Positions 8,033 through 16,941 of a stretch of 64,000 nt of DNA are shown here, in pieces (the stretch's first letter is position 1; each line of letters begins with the position of its first letter). Position numbers and translations under genes: made by a program. The notes beneath the pieces are model-generated. The model was given only the letters and a program-made list of their open reading frames with translations, was not told where the DNA came from and did no database searches. This DNA comes from Siculibacillus sp. (GTDB lineage Bacteria > Pseudomonadota > Alphaproteobacteria > Rhizobiales > Ancalomicrobiaceae), in contig JAOTSD010000006.1 of the NCBI GenBank assembly GCA_030247555.1, positions 28,556 through 92,555 of the forward strand, given 5' to 3'.

Positions 8033-8716
8033 ATGAAGCATACGTCGACGCGTGAGCTCTACGAGTATTGGCAGAGACTGCGCGGATCGCGTCCGGCGCC
8101 GGATCGCACCGAGATCGAACCCTCCGACATCCGCCGCATCCTCGGAGACACCTTCATCCTCGAGGTCGTGTCGCGCACCGAGTATCGCTTCCGCCTCGCC
8201 GGCACCCGGGTCTGCGCCCTCTACGGTCGCGAGTTGAAGGGCAAGGACTTCCTCTCCTTCTGGAAGGGGAAGGATCGTGAGGCGGTCGCAACCCTACTCG
8301 CCGCCGTCTCCCAGGATGCCGCCGCCGCCGTGCTCGGCATGACCGGCCGCTCCGTCCACGAACGCGACCTGCCCTGCGAGGCCCTTCTTCTGCCGATCCG
8401 CCAGAAGGGCGGCGGTTACAACCGTATCCTCGGCTCGCTGGCGCCGATGGACGACCCCTACTGGATCGGTATCCACCCGATCATGTCGCAGTCGATCGTC
8501 AGCCTGCGCCTGATCTGGCCGGACGAGCGCCCGAGCTTCCTGCGCCGCGGCGACGACCTCGATCTCGAGGCTCGCCCGGTCGCCGACGCGGCACCGATGA
8601 CCGATACCGCACGCCCCGGCGTGCCGGTCCGCCCGGTGCCGCTCCACCCTTGGTCGGGCCACCCGAACCGCCGGGTCGGCCATCTCGTCGTCCTCGACGG
8701 CGGCAAGGCCAACTGA
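8033..8716 (+). CDS. PAS-domain protein (PAS_5 type)
   Basis: Encodes 227 residues. Residues about 1-150 match the alphaproteobacterial PAS_5 family: a YWQRLRG segment, DIRRILGDTFILEV, YRFRLAGTRVCALYGRELKGKDF and a region ending LLPIRQKGGGYNRILGSLAPMDDP. These proteins are single sensory-type domains with no fused output, often found beside PilZ genes as here. The C-terminal 60 residues are rich in Pro, Asp and Arg and look disordered. Ligand and partner are unknown. The ATG at 8033 begins the conserved helix; the frame is open further upstream, but that part looks non-coding. Confidence 0.82.
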   Translation: MKHTSTRELYEYWQRLRGSRPAPDRTEIEPSDIRRILGDTFILEVVSRTEYRFRLAGTRVCALYGRELKGKDFLSFWKGKDREAVATLLAAVSQDAAAAVLGMTGRSVHERDLPCEALLLPIRQKGGGYNRILGSLAPMDDPYWIGIHPIMSQSIVSLRLIWPDERPSFLRRGDDLDLEARPVADAAPMTDTARPGVPVRPVPLHPWSGHPNRRVGHLVVLDGGKAN

Positions 8717-8805
8717 AGGCACATTCCGTAACGTCGAGTGCAACGGCCGGTTAACCAACCACCCTTAGTCTCGGAGACGAATTGAAGTCGCCCCCGAGGT
8801 ACGAG

Positions 8806-9420
8806 ATGTCGCTCGCCCGAAAGCCCCTCGCCATCGCTCCGGCCAAAGCCACCGATCGGCGGATGCACCAGCGGGTGAAGGTGAACCTGCTCGGTCGCTG
8901 CATGCTGGAGGACGGACGCGAGTTCACCTGCCAGGTCGTCGACATGTCGCCGGGCGGCGCGGCGATGATCGTACCGGTGGTCGGACGGATCGGCGAGCGC
9001 GTCGTCGCCTACGTCGACCACATCGGTCGTGTCGAGGGCCGCCTCATCCGCCTCATCGACGGCGGCTTCGCCATGACCATGACCATGTCGGCGAGGAAGC
9101 GCGACAAGCTCGCCGCTCAGCTGACCTGGCTCGCCAACCGCCACATCCTCAACCTGCCCGAGGATCGCCGCCACGAACGCTTCGTGCCGCGCAACCCCTT
9201 CTCCAAGCTGATCCTGCCCGACGGCACCGAATTGCGCTGCCGCATCCTGGACGTCTCGCCCTCCGGCGCGGCCGTCCAGATCGACCCGAAGCCGGCAGTC
9301 GGCACGCCGATCTCCCTCGGCATGATGCGCGGCCGCGTCATCCGCCGCTTCGACGAGGGCGTCGCCATCGAGTTCGCCATCGTCCACTCGAGCGAGACGC
9401 TGCAGAGCTACTTCTCCTGA
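8806..9420 (+). CDS. Double PilZ-domain protein (c-di-GMP binding type)
   Basis: Encodes 204 residues with two PilZ domains in tandem. Domain 1 starts at RRMHQRVKVNLLGR (about residue 19) and has DMSPGGAAM; domain 2 starts at RRHERFVPRN (about 124) and has DVSPSGAAV. Each shows a RxxxR-like arginine cluster and a (D/N)xSxxG motif, the two elements that hold c-di-GMP. Such proteins act as c-di-GMP effectors in motility or surface growth. It follows the PAS gene by 89 bases. I prefer the ATG at 8806, preceded by GAGGT; an upstream TTG at 8782 also has a possible ribosome site. Confidence 0.87.
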   Translation: MSLARKPLAIAPAKATDRRMHQRVKVNLLGRCMLEDGREFTCQVVDMSPGGAAMIVPVVGRIGERVVAYVDHIGRVEGRLIRLIDGGFAMTMTMSARKRDKLAAQLTWLANRHILNLPEDRRHERFVPRNPFSKLILPDGTELRCRILDVSPSGAAVQIDPKPAVGTPISLGMMRGRVIRRFDEGVAIEFAIVHSSETLQSYFS

Positions 9421-9440
9421 TCGAACGCCCCGGAGCGTCG

Positions 9441-9467
9441 GAACCGCCGGCCTCACGCCGGCCGTTC
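9441..9467 (+). terminator. Probable terminator after the PilZ gene
   Basis: An 11-bp stem with one mismatch (gaaccgccggc / gccggccgttc) and a 5-base loop, 20 bases after the PilZ stop codon; a short T-containing tail follows. Confidence 0.5.
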
Positions 9468-9844
9468 GCGTTCCACACTCGGCTTTCGCGCGATCGGCGC
9501 AGCACTTCCCTAACCCTTCCCGCAGGGCGCCACGGCCACTCGCGGTGCCCGATCGAATCCGGCAACCAATTGGCAAATATCGATTTTTTTGATCTGACCG
9601 GCGATACGCGGTATTCGAATCGAATTGTCCGACATTTCGAAGCGAAGTCGAACGGCTTCCTAGAGGCGCCCGTAAGGTGGCCCTGTCACAGTGGTCCCGT
9701 CGGCACTGGAGGTGTTCCCCCGTCCCCCCGCCGACCGGCCTCCGGGCGATCCGCCGCGGCGGCGCAGAGCGAGGTTGGAACCACTTTCGCGGACCCGGTC
9801 GCGTCCCCACCCTCCCCGTCCCCAGTGGATCGGGTTCGCAGAAC

Positions 9845-9869
9845 AGGCCGGCGCCTCGTGCGCCGGCCT
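9845..9869 (+). terminator. Hairpin terminator at the end of the 9.4-9.9 kb gap
   Basis: A perfect 10-bp stem (aggccggcgc / gcgccggcct) with loop CTCGT, followed by cgttcgttt. No + strand protein gene precedes it within 400 bases, so it may end a non-coding transcript; it could also stop read-through towards the opposing gene. Confidence 0.6.
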
Positions 9870-9920
9870 CGTTCGTTTCGGACCGGAGCGGGAGGTCCGG
9901 ACCCTCGGCGCGCGCGCCCC

Positions 9921-10454
9921 TCAGCCCCCGACCGGCTTCAGACCGGCGGCGAAGCGGCGGGCATTGCGGACATAGACCTCGGCCGAGCCGCGGATGCGGG
10001 CCACCGCGGTCTCGTCGAGGGTGCGGATCACCTTGGCCGGCGAGCCGACGATGAGGGCGTTGTCCGGGAACTCCTTGCCCTCGGTGATCAGCGCCCCGGC
10101 GCCGACCAGCGAATTCGCTCCGACCCTGGCGCCGTTGAGGATGGTCGCACCCATGCCGATCAGCGTGTCCGGACCGATGGTGCAGCCGTGCAGCGTCACC
10201 TTGTGGCCGATGGTGCAACCCGCCGCGATGGTCAGCGGATAGCCCATGTCGGTGTGCAGCACCGAGAGATCCTGGATGTTCGAGCGTTCGCCGATCTCGA
10301 TCCACTCGTTGTCGCCGCGCAGTACCGCGCCGAACCAGACGCTGGCATCGCGCTTCAGCCGCACCCGGCCGATGAGATCGGCGCTCGGCGCCACCCACCA
10401 GGCCCCGTCTTCCGGAAACTCCGGCCGCACCCCGTCGAGTTCGAAGATCGCCAT
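9921..10454 (-). CDS. Gamma-class carbonic anhydrase-like protein
   Basis: Encodes 177 residues of left-handed beta-helix, built from hexapeptide repeats, with a C-terminal helix. Zinc-site features of the gamma-CA/YrdA group are present: [11 protein letters not shown] (first His), [14 protein letters not shown] (two His), and [16 protein letters not shown] before them. Family members are trimeric zinc or iron proteins; some hydrate CO2, others have no shown activity. The ATG at 10454 is 8 bases from a GAGGAG site; an upstream GTG at 10463 is too close to that site. Confidence 0.9.
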   Translation of the reverse strand: MAIFELDGVRPEFPEDGAWWVAPSADLIGRVRLKRDASVWFGAVLRGDNEWIEIGERSNIQDLSVLHTDMGYPLTIAAGCTIGHKVTLHGCTIGPDTLIGMGATILNGARVGANSLVGAGALITEGKEFPDNALIVGSPAKVIRTLDETAVARIRGSAEVYVRNARRFAAGLKPVGG

Positions 10455-10582
10455 GTCGCCCACTCCTCGCGGTCCCGACCACCGTTGCGGTCGCCGCCCT
10501 CACCCAGAAGACGATCTCGACCGCTTTGGCAAGACCGACGGCGGTCTCGAGGCGCGACTTCGGCCCGCCGTCGGCGACGCGA

Positions 10583-11953
10583 TCAACGCCGCCGGATCAG
10601 TTCGTCGAGGCACTCCACGACCTTTTCCGACGCCGCGTTCATCGCCGCATAGGCCGCCGTCGCCCCGGCTCGGTCCCCCTTGCCGGCCAGTTCGGCCACC
10701 CGGCGGCCGTTGACGTGGACCGCTTCGTGCACCGACGACATCCGGCCGAAGGCGGGATGGCGGCGGATGGCCTCGTCGTCGACGGCGTCGTACCACTTGC
10801 CGAGGCGGCACTGACGGTGGTCGGAGAGCTCCTCCGGTTTCAGCGACTTGACCCCGACCAGAACTTCCGCGAGGCGCTTCTTCCACATGTAGTGGTCGGA
10901 TTTGGCACGGTGCAGCACCAGATCCGGCACCTGATGGGCCTCGGCTTCGGCGAACTGGCGCTCGATCGTCGCCTCGCAGGAGCCGACGGCGGCGATGACC
11001 TCGTCGGCGTGACCCGCCGCTTCACCGGTGTGCTTCTCGATGGCGACGATGCCGGTGGAGAGTTCGCCGACCGCGGCGGTCTGCTCGTTGAGGAGACCGG
11101 CGATCTCGCGCATGCGTCCGGCGCTCTCTTCGACCGCGCCGCGTACCGCGTCCATCAGCCCGCGCGCGCCGTCCGACCGGGCCGCGGCCACCTCGACGAG
11201 GTCGCGCACCGAATGGATGCTGTCGGTCAGTTCCTGGACGTGGTGCTCCAGCCGCTGGATTCGGGCGCGGATGTCGTCGGTGGCCTTCTGCGTCTGTCCG
11301 GAGAGCGTCTTGACCTCCTGCGCCACCACCGCGAAGCCGCGCCCCGCCTCGCCGGCGCGCGCCGCCTCGATGGTCGCGTTGAGGGCGAGCAGGTTGGTCT
11401 GCTGGGCGAGACCTTCGATGGTCGCAACGAAGGTGCCGATCTGAGCCGCCGCCGTCTTCAACTGTTCGGAAGCGCCGTCCATCCGCTCGAAGGAGGAGCC
11501 GATGGCGAGGCTGGCTTCGGTCGCCGTGCGCGTCGCCTCGACACCGTCGACCGTCGCGCGCGCCGCCTCGTCCATGGCGCCGGAGACCGCGTCGGCGGTC
11601 GCGGCGATCTGACCGATCGACGCGTTGAGCTCTTCGATGCCCGCCGCCATGATCTGGGCCTGCGCCGAACTCTCGCGCACGCCGCCGGTGATGCGAGCCG
11701 TCGCCGCCATCGCCTCACTCGCCTTCATCGACGTGGCTACGGCGCTCTCGAGCAGAGACACGTCCCGCGCCGCCAGCGCCGCATCGAGACTGCGGATCGC
11801 CTCGACCACCATCGGTGGCAGGCCGGCGTTCGGCGGGATCTCTCGGCGCGCGGCGACCGCCGCGAGGCTCGTCACCAGGGTCACGACCTCGAACGCGGGC
11901 GCGTCCGTGGCCGGTGCGTGGGATTCCGCCTTGACGCGGGAGGAGAAGAACAT
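10583..11953 (-). CDS. Soluble methyl-accepting chemotaxis protein with C-terminal CZB domain
   Basis: Encodes 456 residues. There is no transmembrane segment, so the receptor is cytoplasmic. The signalling hairpin tip is clear: [20 protein letters not shown] followed by [19 protein letters not shown] (about residues 180-220), flanked by heptad helices. The C-terminus (about 345-455) is a CZB zinc-binding domain, with [14 protein letters not shown] and [11 protein letters not shown] supplying His and Cys ligands. CZB receptors sense zinc-linked signals such as hypochlorous acid or regulate c-di-GMP enzymes. No other chemotaxis gene is nearby. Confidence 0.92.
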   Translation of the reverse strand: MFFSSRVKAESHAPATDAPAFEVVTLVTSLAAVAARREIPPNAGLPPMVVEAIRSLDAALAARDVSLLESAVATSMKASEAMAATARITGGVRESSAQAQIMAAGIEELNASIGQIAATADAVSGAMDEAARATVDGVEATRTATEASLAIGSSFERMDGASEQLKTAAAQIGTFVATIEGLAQQTNLLALNATIEAARAGEAGRGFAVVAQEVKTLSGQTQKATDDIRARIQRLEHHVQELTDSIHSVRDLVEVAAARSDGARGLMDAVRGAVEESAGRMREIAGLLNEQTAAVGELSTGIVAIEKHTGEAAGHADEVIAAVGSCEATIERQFAEAEAHQVPDLVLHRAKSDHYMWKKRLAEVLVGVKSLKPEELSDHRQCRLGKWYDAVDDEAIRRHPAFGRMSSVHEAVHVNGRRVAELAGKGDRAGATAAYAAMNAASEKVVECLDELIRRR

Positions 11954-12167
11954 CGGGACCTCGTGGCTTCGCGGGACACCCGAGATCTCTCGTCTCCACG
12001 TTAATTTTCTACGAAAATATGGTGAAACGTCACCCTACGGAATCATGAAATTTTTCCGGGAACACAAGATGCTGCAATGCGGAAGGTCCAACGCCGGCCA
12101 ACCAGGTCGCCGAAGGTCCGGTCGAGACACGCGGCACGCGTGATCTTCCGTCCCTCCGCCGCCGCCC

Positions 12168-12497
12168 TCAGATCAGACCGGCGCGCATCGCCAACGCGAA
12201 CTGCACCACGACGATGCCCGAGCACAGACTCCAGCCGGTGGCGATGGCGGTGGAGGCGACCAGCCAGCCGACCGGACGGTTCTCGATCATGCGACCGCGG
12301 ATGGCGTTGCGCATGATGATGAACGGGCCGGCGAAAGCACACATCATGACCCCGAGCAGACCCTTGCCGATGGTCTCGAGATCGATGGCGAAGCGTGCCG
12401 GCTGATCGGTGACGAACTGATAGAACGAGCCGAGGATCCCGGCCGCGACGAAGCCGCAGGCCGCGGCATAGGCGGCGATGGCCAACTCGTACAACAT
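12168..12497 (-). CDS. Small integral membrane protein of unknown function
   Basis: Encodes 109 residues with three hydrophobic segments (about 3-25, 45-65 and 80-105) joined by short polar loops; the middle loop has NAIRGRMIENRPVGW. I do not recognise a named family, but its even composition and codon use resemble neighbouring genes, so it is likely real. It stands alone, between the chemoreceptor gene and a divergent anchored protein. Confidence 0.65.
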   Translation of the reverse strand: MLYELAIAAYAAACGFVAAGILGSFYQFVTDQPARFAIDLETIGKGLLGVMMCAFAGPFIIMRNAIRGRMIENRPVGWLVASTAIATGWSLCSGIVVVQFALAMRAGLI

Positions 12498-12640
12498 GGC
12501 GGACGCCCCGTACTCGTTTACTCTTCGTTAACGAATAGCATGCTCCCGCCGCCGTCGCAGCCCTCGAGACGCCCCGCGCTTGCCAAGTCTCACGCGATGG
12601 TTAATTCGGACGGATCGGTTTCACCGGCTGGGAGAATCGC

Positions 12641-13303
12641 ATGGCGCCGCGGACCCGGGCCCTGATCGGCCTCCTCGGCCTCGCCGCGGCCGGCGCCGCC
12701 GCGCTGGTGCTGTGGCGCGGCACCGGACCGGGACTGCCGGCGACCTCCCCGACACCGCTGCGGATCGAGATCGGCGGACGCCCTCTCACCCTGCCGGCCA
12801 ACACCATCCGTTTCGCCGACCAACGGGTACCCGGACCGCACCTCGGGGTCGATCTGGCCCTCACCTGGCCCGAGCTCGAGGGGCGAAGCGAGCGGACCGC
12901 CGCCCGCTTCGACACGCCCCACTACGCCCTCGACGTCGTCCATCTGTCGATCCGGCCGCGCCAGGACACCTGGGACAGCGCCTCCCGGCTCGCCGCCGTC
13001 TACGCCCGCTTCTTCATCGGCGAGCCGTGGCCCGGGCCGGCCGGTCTCCAGGGCCGGCGCCTGTCGCCGAAGTCGGGTTACGCCGACGAGGTGGTCTATC
13101 ACGAGCCCGGCGCCGTCCGCCCCTTCGTCGCCCGCTGTTTCCCGCTCGCCGCCGGAGAACCGCCGAAGATGTGCCTGCGCGACGTGCTGCACGGCAACCT
13201 GCTGGTCACGCTTCGCTTCCCCGAGGTCCTGCTGGAACATTGGCGCGAACTCGACGCCGCCCTCGAGACCCACCTCGCCGCCTGGGGTGTAGAGGTGCGT
13301 TGA
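12641..13303 (+). CDS. Conserved-looking membrane-anchored protein of unknown function
   Basis: Encodes 220 residues. One N-terminal hydrophobic segment (about 7-25) is followed by a soluble domain, probably periplasmic, with alternating beta-strand character, for example IRFADQRVPGPHLGVDLALTWPEL written as strand-like stretches, and two cysteines (in ARCFPL and KMCLRD). I do not recognise a family. The downstream terminator is shared with the convergent DUF3126 gene. Confidence 0.6.
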   Translation: MAPRTRALIGLLGLAAAGAAALVLWRGTGPGLPATSPTPLRIEIGGRPLTLPANTIRFADQRVPGPHLGVDLALTWPELEGRSERTAARFDTPHYALDVVHLSIRPRQDTWDSASRLAAVYARFFIGEPWPGPAGLQGRRLSPKSGYADEVVYHEPGAVRPFVARCFPLAAGEPPKMCLRDVLHGNLLVTLRFPEVLLEHWRELDAALETHLAAWGVEVR

Positions 13304-13368
13304 TCCCGCGATCGCCGAGACCGCGCCGGATCCGCCGCGGCCGTCCGTCGACTTCGCCTCCCGAGATG

Positions 13369-13402
13369 CGAAAGCCCCGACCGTCGCCGGCCGGGGCTTT
13401 CG
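13369..13402. terminator. Bidirectional terminator between convergent genes
   Basis: An 11-bp stem (cgaaagccccg / cggggctttcg) with a 12-base loop in the gap between the genes ending at 13303 (+) and 13428 (-). A-rich 5' and T-rich 3' arms suit termination in both directions. Confidence 0.7.
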
Positions 13403-13427
13403 AATTCGCGGGCGGTCCGGGAGAGGA

Positions 13428-13640
13428 TCAGTCCTCCAGATCCATCTCGAGGATGGCCATCTGCAGGTTCCAGGAGATCTCGCCGTCCTCATCGTCGCGG
13501 TAGATCACGGCGACGAACTCGTCGTCGATGAACACCTCGGCCGAGTCCTTCTTCTTCGGACGGGCGACGACCTTGATCGTGTCGAGGTCGAACTTGCGCC
13601 GGAGATAGGCCTGCAGCTTGGCGAGTTCGGTCTTGTCCAA
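13428..13640 (-). CDS. DUF3126 family protein
   Basis: Encodes 70 residues that match my memory of the small alphaproteobacterial DUF3126 family: a start of the MDKTELAKLQAYLRRKF type, a central RPKKKDSAEVFIDDEFVAV and an acidic tail ending MAILEMDLED. Function is unknown. The family start corresponds to a TTG codon at 13640; a TGGAG site lies about eight bases upstream and no ATG is available. It follows cysE on the same strand, as is common in related genomes, and may be co-transcribed with it. Confidence 0.85.
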   Translation of the reverse strand: MDKTELAKLQAYLRRKFDLDTIKVVARPKKKDSAEVFIDDEFVAVIYRDDEDGEISWNLQMAILEMDLED

Positions 13641-13795
13641 GGGTGTGCTCCAGAATTGGCGGCGCCGAAGGGGACGTTGCGTTCGCGACGCACGCGGCCA
13701 CCGGCCCGGCCCGGCCCGCTTGTGGCACGAGCCGGCGGCCCCGTCAAAGGCGGATTCCCGCGGTTTCGCCGCGCTTGGGGAAAACTCCCCCGCGC

Positions 13796-14617
13796 TCAGT
13801 CGTCGCCACTCAGCATCTGGTCCATCGCCCGCGACGGCTCGCTGCACGGCACTTCGCCCACCACCTTGGCCGGCACGCCGGCGACCGTGGTGCGCGACGG
13901 CACCGAATGCAGCACCACCGACCCGGCGGCGACGCGGGCGCAGGTTCCCACCTCGATGTTGCCGAGCACCTTGGCGCCCGCCCCGATCAGCACGCCGGCG
14001 CGGATCTTGGGGTGGCGGTCGCCACCTTCCTTGCCGGTACCGCCGAGGGTCACGCCCTGCAGGATCGAAACGTCGTCGTCGATCACCGCCGTGGCGCCGA
14101 TGACGATGCCGGTGGCATGATCGAAGAACAGGCCACGGCCGAGCGGCACCTGCGGATGGATGTCGGTCTGGAACACCTCCGAGGCCCGGCTCTGGAGATA
14201 GAGCGCGAAATCGCGCCGGCCGTGTCGCCACAACCAGTTGGCCAACCGCTGGGTCTGGATGGCGTGGAAGCCCTTGAAGTAGAGGATCGGCTCGATCATC
14301 CGCTCGCAGGCGGGATCGCGATCGAACACCGCCTGGAGATCGACGCGGAAGATCTCGCCGAGTTGCGGCTCGTCGGTGAGCGCCTCCTCGTAGGTCTGGC
14401 GGATCAGCGCCTCCTTCACCGCGGTGTGGCCGAGGCGTTCGGCGACCCGGTGGACGATCACGTCCTCCAGTCGTCCGTGATTGAGCACCGTCTCCCAGAT
14501 GAAGCTGGCCAGCGCCGGTTCGGCCGCGGTCATGGCCGCCGCCTCCTCGCGCACCCGGCTCCAGATCGGGTCGATGTCCGGTCTGGCGGCCTGCGCCGCC
14601 TGAATGGTCTGTGGCAT
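13796..14617 (-). CDS. cysE: Serine O-acetyltransferase (CysE)
   Basis: Encodes 273 residues. CysE acetylates L-serine with acetyl-CoA, the committed step to cysteine, and is usually inhibited by cysteine. The N-terminal alpha-helical domain (about 1-150) contains the FKGFHAIQTQRLANWLW segment. The left-handed beta-helix follows, with catalytic Asp and His in TDIHPQVPLG and FDHATGIVIG, then SILQGVTLGGTGK and the hexapeptide coils. The start has GGAGGGGGAG upstream. The open frame extends much further upstream, but that part is antisense to the enoyl-CoA hydratase gene. Confidence 0.95.
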   Translation of the reverse strand: MPQTIQAAQAARPDIDPIWSRVREEAAAMTAAEPALASFIWETVLNHGRLEDVIVHRVAERLGHTAVKEALIRQTYEEALTDEPQLGEIFRVDLQAVFDRDPACERMIEPILYFKGFHAIQTQRLANWLWRHGRRDFALYLQSRASEVFQTDIHPQVPLGRGLFFDHATGIVIGATAVIDDDVSILQGVTLGGTGKEGGDRHPKIRAGVLIGAGAKVLGNIEVGTCARVAAGSVVLHSVPSRTTVAGVPAKVVGEVPCSEPSRAMDQMLSGDD

Positions 14618-14773
14618 GTGTCTCCCCCTCCTCCACGGGTTCAAGGCCCGGGACGACGAGGAAACAACATAGCGCGTTTCGCCCGGTCGCCCAACGCCGC
14701 GTTCGAACGGGTTGACGAAATGGGAAACTTCTCGCCCTTCTGTGGCTCCCGAACCGCCTCCCCGGAGTCTCCC

Positions 14774-15601
14774 ATGTCCGAGCCCGCCGCCCATCCCGTC
14801 ATCGTCCTGCAGACGTCCGACGCGCGCATCCGCGCCGAGGTCGAAGGGCCGATCGGCCGGCTGATCGTCGCCAATCCGGCCCGCCGCAACGCCGTCTCGC
14901 TCGACATGTGGAAGGCGATCCCCGGCGCCATCGCCGCGCTCGAGGCTCATCCCGGCGTCCGCGTCGTGGTGTTGCGCGGCGACGGCGATCTCGCCTTCGT
15001 CTCCGGCGCCGACATCTCGGAGTTCTCGACGGTGCGCAAGGACGCCGCCTCCGCCCGCGCCTACGAGGCCTCCAACGCCGAGGCCTTCACCGCCGTCCGC
15101 CACGTCGCCCTGCCCACCATCGCCATGATCCGCGGCTTCTGCCTCGGCGGCGGCATGGGGCTGGCGGTCGCCTGCGACCTGCGCGTCGCCGCCGACGACG
15201 CCGTCTTCGGCATCCCCGCCGCCCGCCTCGGCGTCGGCTATCCGCCCGACTGCATGGCCGACGTGGTCGCCGCGATCGGACCGCAGCGCGCCAAGGAGAT
15301 GTTCTACACCGCCCGCCGCATGAGCGCGACGGAAGCGCTCGAAACCGGTCTCCTCACCGCCGTGCATTCCGTCGAAGCGCTGGAGAACGAGGTGATCGAT
15401 CTGGCGACGGCCATCGCCCACAACGCGCCGCTGACCATCCGCGCCGCCAAGGCGGCGATCGACGCCGTCATCGCCGGCACCCTCGCCCGCGACCGCGATC
15501 GTCTCGTCGCCCTCACCGACGCCTGCTTCGCCTCAGCCGATTTCGCCGAAGGACGCACCGCCTTCCTCGAGAAGCGCGAGGCCGAGTTCCACGGAGCCTG
15601 A
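14774..15601 (+). CDS. Enoyl-CoA hydratase/isomerase family protein
   Basis: Encodes 275 residues of crotonase fold. The oxyanion-hole segments are FVSGADISEF (about residues 76-85) and GFCLGGGMGLAVACDLRVA (about 122-140); the family acts on acyl-CoA thioesters. At the usual catalytic Glu position the sequence reads ARLGVGYPPD, without the Glu pair of beta-oxidation hydratases, so a side activity (isomerase, hydrolase, decarboxylase) is possible. It is divergent from cysE, with the ATG at 14774 chosen because conserved sequence begins soon after. Confidence 0.88.
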   Translation: MSEPAAHPVIVLQTSDARIRAEVEGPIGRLIVANPARRNAVSLDMWKAIPGAIAALEAHPGVRVVVLRGDGDLAFVSGADISEFSTVRKDAASARAYEASNAEAFTAVRHVALPTIAMIRGFCLGGGMGLAVACDLRVAADDAVFGIPAARLGVGYPPDCMADVVAAIGPQRAKEMFYTARRMSATEALETGLLTAVHSVEALENEVIDLATAIAHNAPLTIRAAKAAIDAVIAGTLARDRDRLVALTDACFASADFAEGRTAFLEKREAEFHGA

Positions 15602-15964
15602 AAAATCAGAGAGTTGACGGCGTGCGCGGAATCGGCGTCTCGACACCGCCCGTGCCCTTGGGCGACCGGACTCTCGTTCTCAGCCGCTCACGCCAACCGA
15701 TTCCGCCGACTCGCGAAATCGTCGGCTTTCACACATTACGTTACGTAAGAATTTGGCTCGATGAACCCGCTTCGGCCGCGCGGCGCAACCGATTCCGCCG
15801 ACTCACGAATCCTCCGTCGCCGGCGGTATCGGCGATGCGGGCGCGCGCCGAGCCGAAGCGAGCCGGTGCGAGCGGCGTCTGCGCCTCGTCGCGCAAGCGA
15901 TTCCCACGATTCGCCTTTCGCCCGTCCCACCCCTCGGCCGGGCCGCCGGTTAGCTCGCGCGCCT
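15602..15964. other. Intergenic region with repeated 19-bp element
   Basis: About 360 bases with no supported gene. It contains two exact copies of caaccgattccgccgactc (15694-15712 and 15786-15804), a degraded third (from about 15894) and a short palindrome TTACGTAA at 15741-15748. Confidence 0.5.
15694..15804. repeat. Pair of 19-bp direct repeats
   Basis: caaccgattccgccgactc occurs at 15694-15712 and 15786-15804, both followed by a (g/a)cgaa-like extension. A weaker relative starts near 15894. The spacing is 92 and about 108 bases. Confidence 0.6.
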
Positions 15965-16774
15965 TCAGGGCCGGCTCGCCAGGAAATCGAGGACGCCCTG
16001 CTTGTAGACCTTGTCGCCGACCGACAGCATGTGGTCGCGGCCCGGGATCGGCAGCGCCCGGGCTCCGGGGATGAGCGCCGCAAGATCCTCCAGCGACCCG
16101 GCCACCTCGTCCCGGGTGCCGACCGCGATCAGCACCGGCAGATCGAGCTTCGCCAGCCCCTCGGCCGGCACCGGCTGACGCGAACCGCGCATGCAGGCGG
16201 CGAGCGCGATCAGGTCGGATCCGGTCTGCTTGGCGAAGGCGCGATAGGCCCTGCCCTTCGCCGTCGTCACCTCGGCGTCGGTCTCGGCTTCGAGCGCCGC
16301 GGCGATCGTCTCCTGTCCGCCGAGGCCGGTGACCATCGCCCAGGCCAGCCCGCCGAAGATCACCGAACGCAACCGCTCGGGATGGGCGAGCGCCAGATGC
16401 GCGGCGATCCAGGCTCCCATCGAGAAGCCCATGACGTCGGCTCGCTCGAGCCCGAGGTGATCGATCAACCGCCGCACGTCCTGCGCCATGTGGGTCGCGG
16501 TGCCGTAGAGGGCCGGATCGTGAGGCCCCTCCGAGCCGCCGTGACCGCGGTTGTCGAGGGCGATGACTCGCAGGCCCGCCTCGAGCAGCGTGGCGACCCA
16601 TCCGGTCGTCACCCAGTTGACCCGGGCGTTGGAGGCGAAGCCGTGGACCAGAACGATCGGCGGCGCGTCGTGCGGACCCTCGTCGAAATAGGCGATACGG
16701 ACCCCGTCCGAGGAGAAGCTCCGCATGGCGCTTCGCATCGAGGAGGGCGAGTGCGAGAGGGAAACGATCTTCAT
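15965..16774 (-). CDS. Alpha/beta-fold hydrolase
   Basis: Encodes 269 residues. The fold and triad are visible: oxyanion loop VLVHGFASNARVNW (about 40-53), nucleophile elbow GFSMG (about 115), catalytic Asp in VGTRDEVAG (about 222) and His in PGRDHMLS (about 246). A DNRGHGGSEGP segment is typical of esterase and lactonase-like members. No cap domain of a known substrate class is obvious, so the reaction is unassigned. The gene is monocistronic, with a large gap downstream. Confidence 0.87.
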   Translation of the reverse strand: MKIVSLSHSPSSMRSAMRSFSSDGVRIAYFDEGPHDAPPIVLVHGFASNARVNWVTTGWVATLLEAGLRVIALDNRGHGGSEGPHDPALYGTATHMAQDVRRLIDHLGLERADVMGFSMGAWIAAHLALAHPERLRSVIFGGLAWAMVTGLGGQETIAAALEAETDAEVTTAKGRAYRAFAKQTGSDLIALAACMRGSRQPVPAEGLAKLDLPVLIAVGTRDEVAGSLEDLAALIPGARALPIPGRDHMLSVGDKVYKQGVLDFLASRP

Positions 16775-16941
16775 GGTCTCTCCTTAGCCCAACTTCGCCT
16801 CCGGCTGAACCTGTCGATGCACTCTCGAGAAATATCGGACTGCTCCTTCGGGTTGTGGCCGGGATCATCCCTTTTCCCACTACCCTTCGTCGACCACGCC
16901 GAGTATGGTCGCCTCGCAACCCGACAGCACGAGGAACACCC

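Larger units (their letters stand above)
9421..9920. other. 500-base gap with possible structured RNA
   Basis: No convincing coding frame. After the PilZ stop comes a hairpin (9441-9467), then an AT-richer patch (about 9570-9660), then a region whose ends can pair: CCCG...CACTGG near 9700 with CCAGTG...CGGG near 9830. This is followed at once by a strong hairpin with a T-rich tail (9845-9869). Promoter-like AT-rich DNA, a self-pairing body of about 140 bases and a terminator are the layout of a small non-coding RNA gene. It is not a tRNA, 4.5S or RNase P RNA by its motifs. Confidence 0.4.

Noticed and set aside
9690..9870. Assignment of the structured gap as tmRNA, RNase P RNA or 4.5S RNA
   Set aside because: The hallmark motifs of those RNAs are absent; only a general small-RNA layout is supported.
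13643..14773. Long in-frame extension before the enoyl-CoA hydratase ATG
   Set aside because: It runs antisense through cysE, whose hexapeptide repeats and catalytic residues are certain.
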